Assembly (NCBI RefSeq): GCF_029633865.1
Contig: NC_079224.1
Coordinates: 19,359,395-19,423,394, forward strand
Direction: 5' to 3'
Source of the DNA: Lampris incognitus
Lineage: Eukaryota; Chordata; Actinopteri; Lampriformes; Lampridae
Length of the DNA stretch: 64,000 nucleotides
In this document: positions 33,217-49,715 of the stretch, in pieces
Numbering within the stretch: position 1 is the first letter of the stretch
How the letters are laid out: each line of letters begins with the position of its first letter
The notes under the pieces: generated by a model
Seen by the model: the letters and a program-made list of their open reading frames with translations, nothing else
Database searches by the model: none
What the model was told of the DNA's origin: nothing
Translations under genes and position numbers: made by a program

Positions 33217-35790
33217 AATGGTGAAATACTGGACAGAAAACAGCATTGCCACCTTACAAGCTTGCTTTAATTGTACAGATTGGGATGTCTTCTATAGCTT
33301 ATGCTCTGATTTAAATGAACTGGCACAAACTGTTTCTTCCTACATATCTTTCTTTGTGGACTCTCATCATTTCCTGTAAAAACATTACAGTCTTCCCTAA
33401 TAACAAACCATGGGTTACTAAAGTCAAGTCAAGTCACTAAACATAAAAATTTCATAAACAAGAAGAAAAAAAATTTTTCTACAGGGAACAGCTGGGAAAA
33501 AAAGGAAATTACCAAAGAAGTAAGGAATGAAATAAGGAAAGCTAAAAGAATGTATGTATGCTGCTGTACTTAGAACATAAGTACAGCGGCGTTGATCTGC
33601 GGACAACTTGGAGGGGAATTAAATCTATGTCCTCAGTCACTCAGAGAAACAGTGACAGGAAACCTCTTAAAATTGAGGTAATAAACGATACCAATCTCCC
33701 AAATATTTTTAGCAACTTTTATTCCCACTTTGAGAAACACGACTTTTCTGAAAAAATCTCACTCCTTAGAGCGTCTCTCTCTTCTGACCGTGATATTGTC
33801 ATTAGTCAGGAATGTGTCAGAGGTCTTTTAAAACCGGTAACCATCAGGAAGGCCCCTGGTCCAGATCACATTTGTGGACGCACATTGCAATGCTGTACTG
33901 ACCAGTTTAGCGGTTTCCTCCAACATAATTTCCAGATGTAACTTGACTGTAACCAAATCCCTGCTATCTGGAAATCTTAAATATGTCCCAAAGTACACCA
34001 GTCCTAGGCTACTTGATTTTAGACCAGACGTGCTAACATCATTAATAATGAAAATCTTTGAGAAAATTGTGGAAAAAGCTTGTTTTGTGAACTGTGGATG
34101 GAAAACTTGATCCACTGCAATATCCTTACCAGTCAGGGAGAGGTGTGGAGGATGCATAGCTTTTTATACTTAATAACCGATATAAGCACTAAGAAAAGCC
34201 GCAAGCCCATGCCAGGCTTTTGTTTGCTGACTTTTCATTGGCATTCAGTACAATATCGGCACTTTTTTTTGCATCCCCCCCTTTTTTTCCCTCCCCCATT
34301 GTATCCGGCCAATTACCCCACTCTTTCAAGCCGTCCCGGTCGCTGCTCCACCCCCTCTGCTGATCCAGGGAGGGCTGCAGACTACCACGTCTCCTCCGAT
34401 ACATGTTGCGTCGCCAGCTGCTTCTTTCCACCTGACAGTGAGGAGTTTCACGAGGAGGATGTAACGCATGGGAGGATCATACTATCCCCCCCCCCCCAAA
34501 AAAGGCACCCTGACCGACTAGAGGACGCGCTAGTGCAGCGACCAGGACACATACCTGCAGACACAGCCCATTGTGTCCGTAGGGATGTCTGACCAAGCCA
34601 AGGTAACACAGAGATTCGAACCGCTGATCTCCATGTTGGTAGGCAACGGAATAGACCGCTACAGTACCCGAGCTCCCGTAGGCACATCTTTTAATAGATA
34701 GGTTGCTATGTGATTTTAATTTGCCTCACCAAACTTGTATTATGGATCTTGGACTTGTTGACTGACAGAGAGCAGAGGGTGTCTGTAAATGGCTGTCTCT
34801 CTGAATCTGTAGCTATGTCCACAGGCTCACCACAAGGATGCGTCCTATCGCCCTTACTCTTAATTATGTACACTGATGGATGCAGGAGCACTCAGGAGGG
34901 CAGCTACGTGGTCAAATGTTCTGACAACACTGCTTTGCTGACCCTTCTCTGGGGTTCAGAATCAGTCCATGGGAATGTGCTCACTGATTTTATTTCTTGG
35001 TGTGATAACTTCGTGGACTTAAATGTTTCTATAACCAAGGAACTGATAATTGATTTTAGATGTAACAGAGATGCAGCCAAAGCGTGCGTCATACATAAGG
35101 AAATTGTGGAAATGGTTACATCATACAAATAGTATATTTGGGTACTACTATGGATGAGCACGTTAAACTTGATGTGAACACTGAGGCTATTGTGAAGCAG
35201 GGACACCAGAATTCACCTTCTCCGCAAACCAAATTCCTTTTCTGTCAGTCTCGTCATCCTGTTGCCTTTATCAATCTTTTATTGAGTCTTATGAGTTTTT
35301 CTTTTATTTGCTGGTTTCACAGCCTCACGGTGAAAGACAGAAACAGCCTGGACAGCATTGGTAAAATCTGTTCCAAGATCACCGGAGTGAAACAAAGAGA
35401 TCTGAATTATTTTTGCAAACAGCAAATCTTACAGAAAGCAGCAAGTATTTTGGCTTCTTCTGGACATGTTCTTCCAAGGGAATTTTCTCTGTTGCCATCA
35501 GGGCGGCGTTATGTTTTACCTGCTTGTAAAGCTAACTGTTATTCTAAATCATTCATTCCCTCTGCAGTTCCACTACTGAATCCTCCATAGTTTTTTTTAA
35601 AATATTATTATTATCGGATCGTTTTTATTGTGTTTACCAAGTTTATCTAGCCTATAAACCCTTTTAGCTCCCTGGAGTGTTACTATTTATTGTTTGTGTT
35701 TGTTTGAATGTTACTGCGTTTTGTGTACAAGCTGCTCCAAACAAAATTGTCCCTAGCGGGATTAATAAATTGTTTGTATTGTATTGTATT
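33217..35790 (+). mobile_element. CR1-group (Rex1/Babar-type) LINE, inactivated
   Basis: Fragments in several frames give an endonuclease-RT linker (WTENSIATLQACFNCTDWDVF, about 33225), RT (TIRKAPGPDHICGR near 33850, DFRPDVLTSLIMK near 34020, STGSPQGCVLSPLL near 34820) and a C-terminal region (SFICWFHSLTVKDRNSLDSI near 35310, LPSGRRYVLP near 35495). The active-site box reads KCSDNTALL instead of FADDTALL, and stops and shifts abound. The 3' end has an ATTGT repeat (about 35760-35790). A SINE interrupts it at 34263-34680. Family assignment is from motif style only. Confidence 0.8.
34263..34680 (-). mobile_element. tRNA-derived SINE inside the LINE
   Basis: On the minus strand it begins gggagctcgggtactgtagc with A-box-like and B-box sequences (GGTTCGAATC) in the first 80 bases, followed by a unique body shared with the SINE at 43847-44282 and a pyrimidine-rich end. 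It is flanked by GGCAC (34258-34262 and 34681-34685), a short target duplication. Confidence 0.85.
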
Positions 35791-35807
35791 GTACATTGTC
35801 CCAAAAA

Positions 35808-35910
35808 GTTGAATCAGTTCAGCTGGACATAATGTGTAATAGGGGAAACGTTTCATCACTCATCTCCCACTGAACTTTTTGTCCAGATGAACTGATTCAA
35901 CTTTCTGGGC
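35808..35910. repeat. short foldback derived from a Penelope-related terminus
   Basis: The arms agttgaatcagttcagctgg and its complement (gatgaactgattcaactttc) surround a core with aaacgtttcatcactcatct. The same arm and core occur at 62036-62100 and 62660-62720 around the Penelope fragment, and the arm occurs at 39184 and 39590. Confidence 0.75.
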
Positions 35911-36322
35911 TTTCCTTAACTGGATTATTGAGCATGCATAAAGACATTCTCTACATTGCTTCTTGTCCCCCTGCAGTAACGAGGCATGGAGGTACTCGGG
36001 TGGCTTTGCTCGCGCTGTGACCTTCTCAGATGTTTTGCTGAGGGGATTCAAGTGGGGCTTCGCTGCTTTTACTGTTGCTCTGGCTGTTGAGTATGCCCTG
36101 TTTCCCCCGAAGAAGAGTGACCACTGACGTTAGATGATGCCTCTCGCAACAAGAACATACCGTAACTGAAAAGAATGAAATTATGTATTTTCTGTATAAT
36201 AAATGTTTTCTTTGATCACCCAGTGGATATGACTTGGACTCATTTTTCTGACATTGCTGTTGTAGATTTGCTGAGTATGCCCTGGGTTTGCAGAAGTCAA
36301 GATTGCTCACCTTATTTTTCAC

Positions 36323-36328
36323 TTTATT
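36323..36328 (-). terminator. candidate polyadenylation signal of the UGT gene
   Basis: AATAAA on the minus strand, about 90 nt beyond the UGT stop codon; position fits a short 3' UTR. Others further on cannot be excluded. The stretch 35911-36418 otherwise holds no gene. Confidence 0.5.
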
Positions 36329-36418
36329 ATTCACCTTATTTTCTTTCCCTTTAACAGGGGTATGGCTGATTTTTACGCATGCATTCATCTTTAAGCATTT
36401 CCTCTGACTGCTTTTAGG

Positions 36419-41929
<5,511 letters not shown>

Positions 41930-41971
41930 TTCTACCCCTACCTCTTTTTTCCTCTGTCCCCCTCTCCCCCC

Positions 41972-41980
41972 TTTTTTATA
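41972..41980 (-). promoter_or_regulatory. TATA-like box upstream of the UGT start
   Basis: TATAAAAAA on the minus strand, 43-51 nt before the ATG at 41929, followed by a purine-rich leader. Position would give a very short 5' UTR; a distant promoter with a non-coding exon is equally possible. Confidence 0.4.
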
Positions 41981-41984
41981 CTGT

Positions 41985-42070
41985 CGTATATGGTTGTATA
42001 TTGTACTGATTGTAAAGCCCTTCGGGACTACCTTGTGAATTTAGCCTATACAAGTAAACTTGACTTGGAT
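41985..42070 (+). repeat. 3' tail of a fish LINE/SINE
   Basis: The sequence gattgtaaagcccttcggga ... atacaagtaaacttgacttg resembles the conserved 3' tail of a widespread teleost retroposon. It lies just upstream of the UGT gene on the opposite strand. Class not determined. Confidence 0.5.
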
Positions 42071-42215
42071 TCTGTAGTCTATCTGATTTCCTTCGCCTCT
42101 GCTCTTGGTTGTTGAGTTTCTCTGTGAATTAGCAGATTCCTTTGAATGGGTGTGTGTTCAAAGTCCTACGACATTGGCAGCTCTCCCATTTTTTTTCTGG
42201 GAGGGCCAAACCAAT

Positions 42216-42220
<5 letters not shown>

Positions 42221-42295
<75 letters not shown>

Positions 42296-42300
42296 GACAG
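42221..42300. repeat. (TG)n, (GA)n and (GACA)n microsatellites
   Basis: TG run 42221-42248, GA run 42251-42262, then about nine ACAG/GACA units. The stretch 42301-42770 shows no gene. Confidence 0.97.
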
Positions 42301-42769
42301 AGAGAGATATTCCCAGCTGATCACCACTGCACCGACAAAGTATAAAGATTTTAAAAAAATGTTGATCGGAGGTAAACATTCTCTCTAGCAGTGTTTACCG
42401 AATGAGGTATGGTTGAAAGATGATGATGTAACTTGTGCTTTAAAAAAATTATTATAAATAATTAAATTATTATAAATGTCATCCCGACATTAAACCAAAC
42501 ATTTTCTCTCTCTATTTTTTACAGTCTATAATAAATTCTACACTGGAGATCCTCTTCTGTAAGCTGGTGCTTGAGGAAAGGCCAAGGGTCACAGTTCAAA
42601 TATAGTTAGAAGTCCATAAGCAGTCCGTGCACATACTTTTGATCACCAGTCCATCAGTTTCACTGATCAGTATGAGCAATCTGTAAATTGTCCATTACAT
42701 CAGGCTGTGAAAAAAGTCTACAAGTTGTCCAGGGCAATAGTCGAACATGTCACCCCCGTAGGCTCACGC

Positions 42770-45350
42770 TTGCTGGTGTCCATACATACAGGGTAGTTGA
42801 AGGTAGAATGGCTGTAAGGGTGGAAGCCATGGAACCAGTCCTGGTGCAGGGTAGACAGGTAACAGCTGCTGTGGTGGCTGAAGGGATACCCAGCTGATTG
42901 TAGGTCATACGTCTAGGTGGGTGTCTCTCTCTTTGTGGCAGCTGGTAGATTGGTTCTATTTCAGCAGCAGCACTCGATGAGGGTGAGTGGTCTTCAGGCA
43001 AATTTCCAGCAGCTAAGTTAATCTCCTCACCAGGCAGGTTTCCAACAGTTGTGCTGAGCTCCTCTTGCCGATCTCCACCAACAGGCTGTGCTGGTATAGG
43101 GACAAGGACTGCAGCTCTGACTCACTGTTCCATTGGTTGGGGTCCATGTTCAGGCTCAATCTCTGGTCCTGCATGTCTCTTATTAGTCATGGCAGGCAAT
43201 GTGGCTCGTAATGGAGGTCATATTCATCCCAATTGTCTTCGTCAGACTCTTGAGGCTGCGATGCAGACTGGTGCCTCTTTCTCTGTTTACTTTTTCATTT
43301 TTAGCCATTTCTGGTTGTCTCTCAAAAGGTAAGTGATCACAGGACATGGGCAGATTTCTGTGAAGGACTCTGGAATATATTTTACCCCTTTCTGGTCTCA
43401 CTTCATAAATCAGTAGGTCAGGCCCTATTTGTCTCACTATTGTGTGAACTGTGTTTTCCAAATAGTCATGGAGTTCACCTGGTCCTCCTCTTGGTGTCAG
43501 GTTTCTAATCAGGACACACTCACCAGGCTGTAACACCGAACTCCTGACCTTTGCATCATAATACTTTTTCCTTCTTTCAGCAGCTTTCTGCGCATTCTCG
43601 TTTACAATGGCGTATGCTTCCTCCATACCTTGTTTCCATTTCTTCACATAATCTCGCTGGTCACTAAAACCTGACTCTGTGTACAGTCCGAAGAGTATAT
43701 CAACTGGAAGATTGATGAGCTCCTGAGCAAAAGGTAGAAAGGTGAGTAAGTAGCCTGTCACTTCACATCGGGTACAGTCATAAGCATACACCAATTTGTT
43801 CAGAGACTCCTTCCAGTTTGATTTCTGCATCCCAGTCAGTGTCTTTTTTCCCCCTCCTTTTTCTCCCCAATTGTACTTGGCCAGTTACCCCACTCTTCTG
43901 AGCCATCCCGGTCACTGCTCCACCCCCTCTGCCGATCTGGGGAGGGCTGCAGACTAACAAATGCCTCCTCTGATACATGTGGAGTCGTCAGCCGCTGCTT
44001 TTCACCTGACAGTGAGGAGTTTCGCCACGGGGACGTAGCGCATGGGAGGATCACGCTATTCCCCCAAGTTCCGCCCCTCCCTGAACATGTGCCCCGATCG
44101 ACCAGAGGAGGTGCTAGTGCAACGACCAGGACACATACCCACATCCGGCTTCCCATCCGCAGACACGGCCAATTGTGTCTGTAGGGGCGCCCGACCAAGC
44201 TGGAGGTAACATGGGGATTCGAACCGGAGATCCCCATGTTGGTAGGTGACAGAATAGACCGCTACGCTACCCGGACGCCCCTCAGTCAGTGTCTTTAGCA
44301 TCTGCAACAATGTTCTGTTCATATGCTCCACTTGACCGTTCCCCATTGGGTGATAGGGTGTTGTCCTGGATCCGGCCATGCCACTGAGTTTCTTTAGCCG
44401 AGTGAACAACTGATTTTCGAATTCTCCTCCTTGGTCGTGGTTGATGCGGGAGGGGAACCCAAACTTCAGGGCAAAGTCATTGAAAATGAGATTTGCAACA
44501 GCTTTTCCTGACTTTGATGTGGTGACATATGCTTGGCCAAAGCGCACGAAATGACCCTGAATGACAAGGATGTACTCATATCCACCCTTGCATCGGTCAA
44601 GATGGAGGAAATCAATACATACCAGTTCAAAGGGCTGTGTTGTCACGATATTTTTCATGGGAGCTCGAATAATTCTCGTCGCATGGCTTTTTCTGCTTCA
44701 GACAGATGCAGGTTTTAGTCACATAGTGCTCAATGTCAGCTTGCATATATGGCCAGAAAAAGTGGTCACGTACTAGAGATAAGGTGCAGTCAGCACCTTG
44801 GTGTCCCATGTTAATATGCAGCTCCTGCAGTACTTTTCCTTTGAACTGCTGTGGGAGGACTAACTGTTTGTGGCTGTTCTGAACAAAATGCCGTCGCTGT
44901 CTATTGTCAGTTTGTCCCATTCTCTGAACAGGCATTTTGTCTTTGGCCTGATTGTCTTTAGCTCTCTACCTGGGGGTCTGGAACCTGACAGTTTACTCTC
45001 TAGTACAGGATGAATCACGTGATCAGATTTTTGTGCCTCTTTTAACTGATCTTTTGGTTTGAGGCTGACTGATGTAGTGGCTGTCTCACCTGCAACTGAG
45101 ACTGACATAGATGCAGCTGAAAATTACAGCGTTGCAAGGGACTCTTTTTGTACCTCAACAGTTTGGGTTGTGGCAGCAATGGTGTCAGGCGGCAGCTCCA
45201 CAGAACATTCTCTCTTCAGCAACTCCACGGCCAGCGGCATCCTTGACAAAGCATCTGTGTCACTGTTCTCTCTCCCTGGCCTGTACTTTATCGTAAAGTG
45301 GAAATCAGCCAATTCTTCAACCCACCTGGAAGTGGTTGAATTAAGTTTTG
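42770..45350 (-). pseudogene. pol: third Ty3/gypsy pol fragment (RNase H end and integrase)
   Basis: Minus-strand pieces in several frames: RNase H tail (FHFTIKYRPGRENSDTDALS, about 45250-45300), integrase zinc domain (HINMGHQGADC...CICLKQ, about 44720-44820), and core with D in VCIDFLHLD (about 44610), D in NHDQGGEFEN (about 44425) and E in GNGQVEHMNRTLLQ (about 44320). Then comes the C-terminal part (KWKQGMEEAYAIV, NLTPRGGPGELHDY) and a tail ending RRMTYNQLGIPS near 42890. A SINE (43847-44282) splits the core. It is joined abruptly at 45350 to a TRIM; no LTRs, gag or RT were found. Confidence 0.87.
43847..44282 (-). mobile_element. tRNA-derived SINE inside gypsy integrase
   Basis: The tRNA-like head on the minus strand has GGGTAGCGTAGCGGTCTATT (A box) and GGTTCGAATCC (B box), then the body shared with 34263-34680. 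It is flanked by a perfect 14-bp target duplication CAGTCAGTGTCTTT (43833-43846 and 44283-44296), so it arrived by LINE-type retroposition. Confidence 0.95.
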
Positions 45351-45738
45351 CAGCTGACCCTTTAGTCGAGCGGTTAGCGATGTCTCCTGCGGTGCGGGCG
45401 ATACGGTTTCGCTTCCCGGCCGCGGCAGTTCCTGTGGTTGCGTTGTCCCCCGAATTCGCTACATTGGTGTCAGAAGTGGGATGGAGCGACCGTACGGCCA
45501 TCGGAAGCGTATGCGCCCTGAGGCGTGAAGGAGCTGATATGCTTAAGCGCGGGGACGCGCTTCCCGAAGGAGGGGGGGTAGTGTAACGTGCATGGATAAG
45601 AAGACACGCTGGCCGCTGGCTAGCGGGTCTGACCCTTTAGTCTAGTGGTTAGCGATGTCTCCTGCGGTGCGGGCGATACAGGTTCGCTTCCCGGCCGCGG
45701 CAGTTGCTGTGGTTGCATTGTTCCCCAAATTCGCTACA
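45351..45738 (+). mobile_element. miniature LTR retroelement (TRIM) with tRNA-like LTRs, 5'-truncated
   Basis: A 3' LTR of 157 bp (45582-45738; TGTAACG...CGCTACA) and a 5'-truncated LTR (45351-45463) surround only 118 bp. The internal part starts with TTGGTGTCAGAAGTGGGAT, a tRNA-Leu-type primer site, and ends in a purine tract (ggaggggggg) before the 3' LTR. Both LTRs contain an A-box-like TAGTCTAGTGGTTAGCG and a B-box-like GGTTCGCTTCC. There is no coding capacity, so it would need enzymes in trans. A related copy is at 60418-60723. Confidence 0.82.
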
Positions 45739-45739
45739 G

Positions 45740-47970
45740 CAGGGGTCTCAAACTCAACTTACCTGGGGGCCGCTGGAGGTGGAGTTTGGGTGAGGCTGGG
45801 CTGCAAGTATTCCAAAAAAAAAAAGTACAACCGATCCAATGTTCTCAATCTTTTTTTTAATTTTTTTTTATTTATATATACACAGGTGATCAAAACAAGA
45901 CAGGTAACAGTACAAGTGCAGGAACAAAAACGAACAGTGTGAGACAAAAAGGGGACACCAGGTTCTGTTATGACAAGATGGAATACTAATAAGCTAATAA
46001 GCTAAAAAAAACAAAACAACAAAAACAAACAAGCTATCAAATAAGCTCATTGACCTGCAGTGCACAAGTGGTCAATGAGCTCCATTTGAAGCACAGGAGG
46101 GGCATTTTGCACATCAAAGGAGAAGGGGTCAGCAAAAATTTGAAAAGTGGCTCTGTGTGTCTTGAACTCTGCAAACCTGTGATCAAATTGCTCCTGTAGC
46201 TTCACAATGGCATCAGCATACTTCTCACCACTGAATGGTGTGCCTACATCCATGAGTGCCTTGCATGCTGGGAAATGGCAGAGGTTTGTCTGAGAGAGCT
46301 GGGCTTTCCATAACACAAGTTTTGTGGAGAATGATCTCACGTTGTCATAGGCAGCACTGACAAGCTGCCCCTGGTTTTGTAATTTCTTGTTCAGTACATT
46401 CAGCTCGTGTGATGTCAACAAGGAAAGCTAAGTCCATGAGCCATTTGGGATCACTTAGCACAGGAACAGCCATCCCAGCCTTCTCCATGAAGGCTTTCAC
46501 TTCTGCTCTCAACTCAAAAAACCTCTTCAAGACGTTTCCCCTGCTGAGTCAACGTACCTAGGTGAAATAGAGCACATCCTCATATGCTGACTCTATTTCC
46601 TCCAAAAAGGCGCGGAACTCCCGGTGCTTTAAAACCCCTGGATCCGATATGGTTGATGCATTTCACAACGACAGACATCACATTGTCAAACTTCAGGCAT
46701 TTGCTGCAAAGGGGCTGCTGATGGATAATGCAGTGCAGAGCAATGGCCTCCTCCACACCCTCCTCTTCCAGTTTTTTTTAACAAGGTGCCACCACTCCAT
46801 TTCTCCTCCCTGTCATTGATGGCGCTCCGTCGGTTGTTATTCCAGCAAACCTCTTCCATGGCAAACCCGCATCCACAATGGCATCACACAGCTGGCGGAA
46901 TATCTCCTGAGAGGTGGTCTGGCCATGCATTGGAATCACTGTGAGCAACTCCTCCATCACTTCAAAACTGTCGTCAACACCACGGACATAGATTGCGAGC
47001 TGTGCAGTGTCAATGATGTCTGTTCTCTCATCAAGAGCGACTGAGTATGCACAGAAACGTTTGGCTTTCTCACGCAGTTGATCATATATGTTACCTGACA
47101 GGTCAGAAATGCGCTCTGCCACTGTGTTGGCTGAAAGGCTGATGTTGCTAAACTGACCCTTCTTTTCCGGACAGACTATACTTGCAGCCTGTAACATGCA
47201 CTTTTTAACAAACTCCCCTTCTTTGAATGGCTTTCCCGACTTAGCAATCATCTCACTCTCCACGTAGCTAGCTTCGACTGCTGCATCATTATCTTTGCTA
47301 GCTTTCTTGAAGAAATCTTGTCGCTTCAGTAAACATGTTTTAAGATTGGCGACCCGTTTCTCTCATCTCCCTGGTATTTTGTATACTCATCAGCATGTCT
47401 AGTCGAGTAATGACGTCTGATGTTGTATTCCTTGTGCACCGTAACTTTCTCGGCGCATATAAGACACGTCGGGCTGCCTCTGTGCTCAACAAAAAAATAT
47501 GCCGTCTCCCACTTTTCCTGAAATTGTCTGTGCTCGTCACCAACTTTTCTCTTCACGGCAGGTTTTGAGAAAGACATAACTGGGGCTTGCTGACAGGATA
47601 TATTTTCCTTCCACTTGGTGTCGCTACGGAATCAAGTTTCAACCAAGTTTCAACCGTTGCTAATTCGCGCTGCCCATTATGGTGCGTTCAAGTTGTGCTC
47701 GGAAGTCGGACTTTCTGAGCTCCGAGTTGGACATTTCAACGGGAAGTCTGAAATCCGAGTCGTCCCAATTTACAACTTCCAACGTAATGGGAACGCACCA
47801 TGACTTGACAACAAACGCGACACCGGAAGCTGTCATGAGCCTGCGCTATGGTAGCTCATAAGTGAAAAATAAAAGCCCAGGGCAAGCGCGGGCCGCACTA
47901 ACACTAAACTTTGATGTCAAGTAGGGGGCCACAAAATAACGTCCCGCGGGCCGCGAGTTTGAGACCCATG
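45740..47970 (-). mobile_element. Charlie-type hAT transposon
   Basis: The ends CAGGGGTCTCAAACTC and GAGTTTGAGACCCATG are near-perfect inverted repeats, flanked by an 8-bp target duplication CGCTACAG (45732-45739, 47971-47978). The insertion lies exactly at the end of the TRIM LTR. It is 2231 bp and holds a broken transposase gene. Confidence 0.95.
46047..47577 (-). pseudogene. hAT transposase (ZBED/GTF2IRD2-like), broken
   Basis: The start MSFSKPAVKRKVGDEHRQFQ (47577) leads into a BED-like finger (CLICAEKV ... HYSTRH). After a frameshift near 47326 come KKCMLQAASIVCPEKK, the catalytic region (SVALDERTDIIDTAQL, GITTDGAPSMTGRRNG) to 46778, and after further stops the C-terminal hAT region (SDPKWLMDLAFLVDITR...ELNVLNKKLQNQGQLV) to 46047. 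Sequence style matches vertebrate ZBED/GTF2IRD2-type domesticated and free hAT transposases. At least three disruptions make it inactive. Confidence 0.87.
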
Positions 47971-47978
47971 CGCTACAG

Positions 47979-48359
47979 TATTAACGCTTGCTTACCTTAC
48001 GCTCGTCTATGAGCCCTCGAAGGCTCATTCATATTTAGCCTGATTGACCGGTGAGTGGCGCGGGAAGAAGCGCTACCTGATTGGCCGGTGAAACGTTGTT
48101 GCTCGCGCTTGTCAAGACATCCTGAGGAGACGAGCGTAAGCAGAGCGGTTGAAAAACGTGGCGACACTCCCATAGGCTCCCATTTTTAAAAATGGCGGAT
48201 ACTTTTCCGGCCAGATTCCGGGTTATGGGAACCATGAATAGTTCCAAACATTGACGTTCACAGCATTGCTTTCCATTGTGTATCAAGCCATTTCAGCGGT
48301 AAGTTGATAAGTTAGAAGGTAAGATTTTTGATAATTCCCTCCATTTACTGCATTACCTG
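47979..48359. other. unassigned GC-richer spacer
   Basis: No gene. It contains the inverted motif acgcttgcttaccttacgct (47986-48005, recurs at 28144) and a nearby inverted partner gacgagcgtaag (48130-48141). The right end is the breakpoint of the duplicated block. Confidence 0.5.
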
Positions 48360-49715
48360 AGCGCTTGAAATGTCAAACACGACAGGTTGATAAATGTATA
48401 TTTATATATTTTTGTGTGTGTGATATATCATATCAGTAGTAATCACCTAAAAACAAAAACTAAATATTTTTATATCATGTTGTTAAAAGACTGACAAATT
48501 AATGCTACTGGTTTAATCATTTCCGCTGCCTATGTCAGAGCTGGGGTCAGGTTCATGCGCATTATAACTGCAAGCAAGTACATCGCGACAGTATGTCACC
48601 TAAAAAGGTTTATCCGTCTGGCGCAGAGAAGCAAAAGAGGAGGAAAGCAGAGGACAAAAAACAGCAGGATAAAGGTACTGTTCTGCACTTTTGCACAGTT
48701 CAAAAGCAATTCGAATAGTTAACTTGTTCAGTAAATGCACTGTCTGCTGGTTTATTTTATGACTTTCCAGCACAGTAGTAAGTCATGACAATGGTATGGT
48801 AATGATCAAGCATGGGCATTATATTGTCGGTGGTGGGAGGTGGGTTTAGCATAGGGGGTGGATGTGGGGGCCCAAATCTTAGGGCTTCATAAAGCTTTGG
48901 GCCGGCTCTGCTTGCTAGTTAGCTCGCTAGTTTTAGACAAACTTTGAGGAAAACCCTACACTACATATAACATTTAATTCAGTTATTTCCATTGGGGAAC
49001 ATTATAGATTATGGTGTTCTCGTTATCAACGGGTCTGTGATGGTAGTTTGCTGTACTGCTATATCGTTACACTTGAATAAAATTAATGTTACTATATTTG
49101 GCTAACCTGTTATTAATTTGTTAGCTCGCTAGCATAGTTTTAAGTTGCCTTGAAATGGAACTCGTGAGCTCGTGATCAGGACATGCCCAATCGTGTTTTG
49201 AACTCTGTTCTGCGCTCTCAGTAAATGTCCACTTTCGAGGTTTTTAATATCGGTAGGGCGTTCAACTGGTGAACAAGGTAAACACACCATGTGACAACAG
49301 CAGGAGAAGGTAGGAGATAAACCGAGAGTGTGTTCTTTCTGCAATACATTTCATTACCATCTTTTTCCTAATTAATTTGTGGTGAACATTGCATATGTTG
49401 AGAGAGGTTACCATGGTCATTGTGTATTATTCAGGTGGACATTTTTTGTGAGTGTGCATGGTTATTTACTCTGATATTTATTGTATGGATTATTGTATGG
49501 ATAACTAAAAAGGACAGATTGCTCATGTTATGACCGAGTTGTAAACGCCACTGCCCAGTTCGCACTCTACAATATATGAAAAATCAGACCTCATCTGACA
49601 CAATATGCCACACAACTTGTGCAGGCTTGGATAATTACTTTATCTATCAAATACACTATCAAAAGTTTGTGGTTCTTCTCACAGATCGCTACAATGCATT
49701 CATTTGTTATTTCTG

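Noticed and set aside
34904-35206. Separate small protein gene on the minus strand
   Set aside because: It is antisense to LINE reverse transcriptase and has no motif.
45351-45738. Functional tRNA genes at the A/B-box-like sequences
   Set aside because: The boxes lie within LTRs and repeat in each LTR; the intervening sequence does not fold into a full acceptor-stem cloverleaf by inspection.
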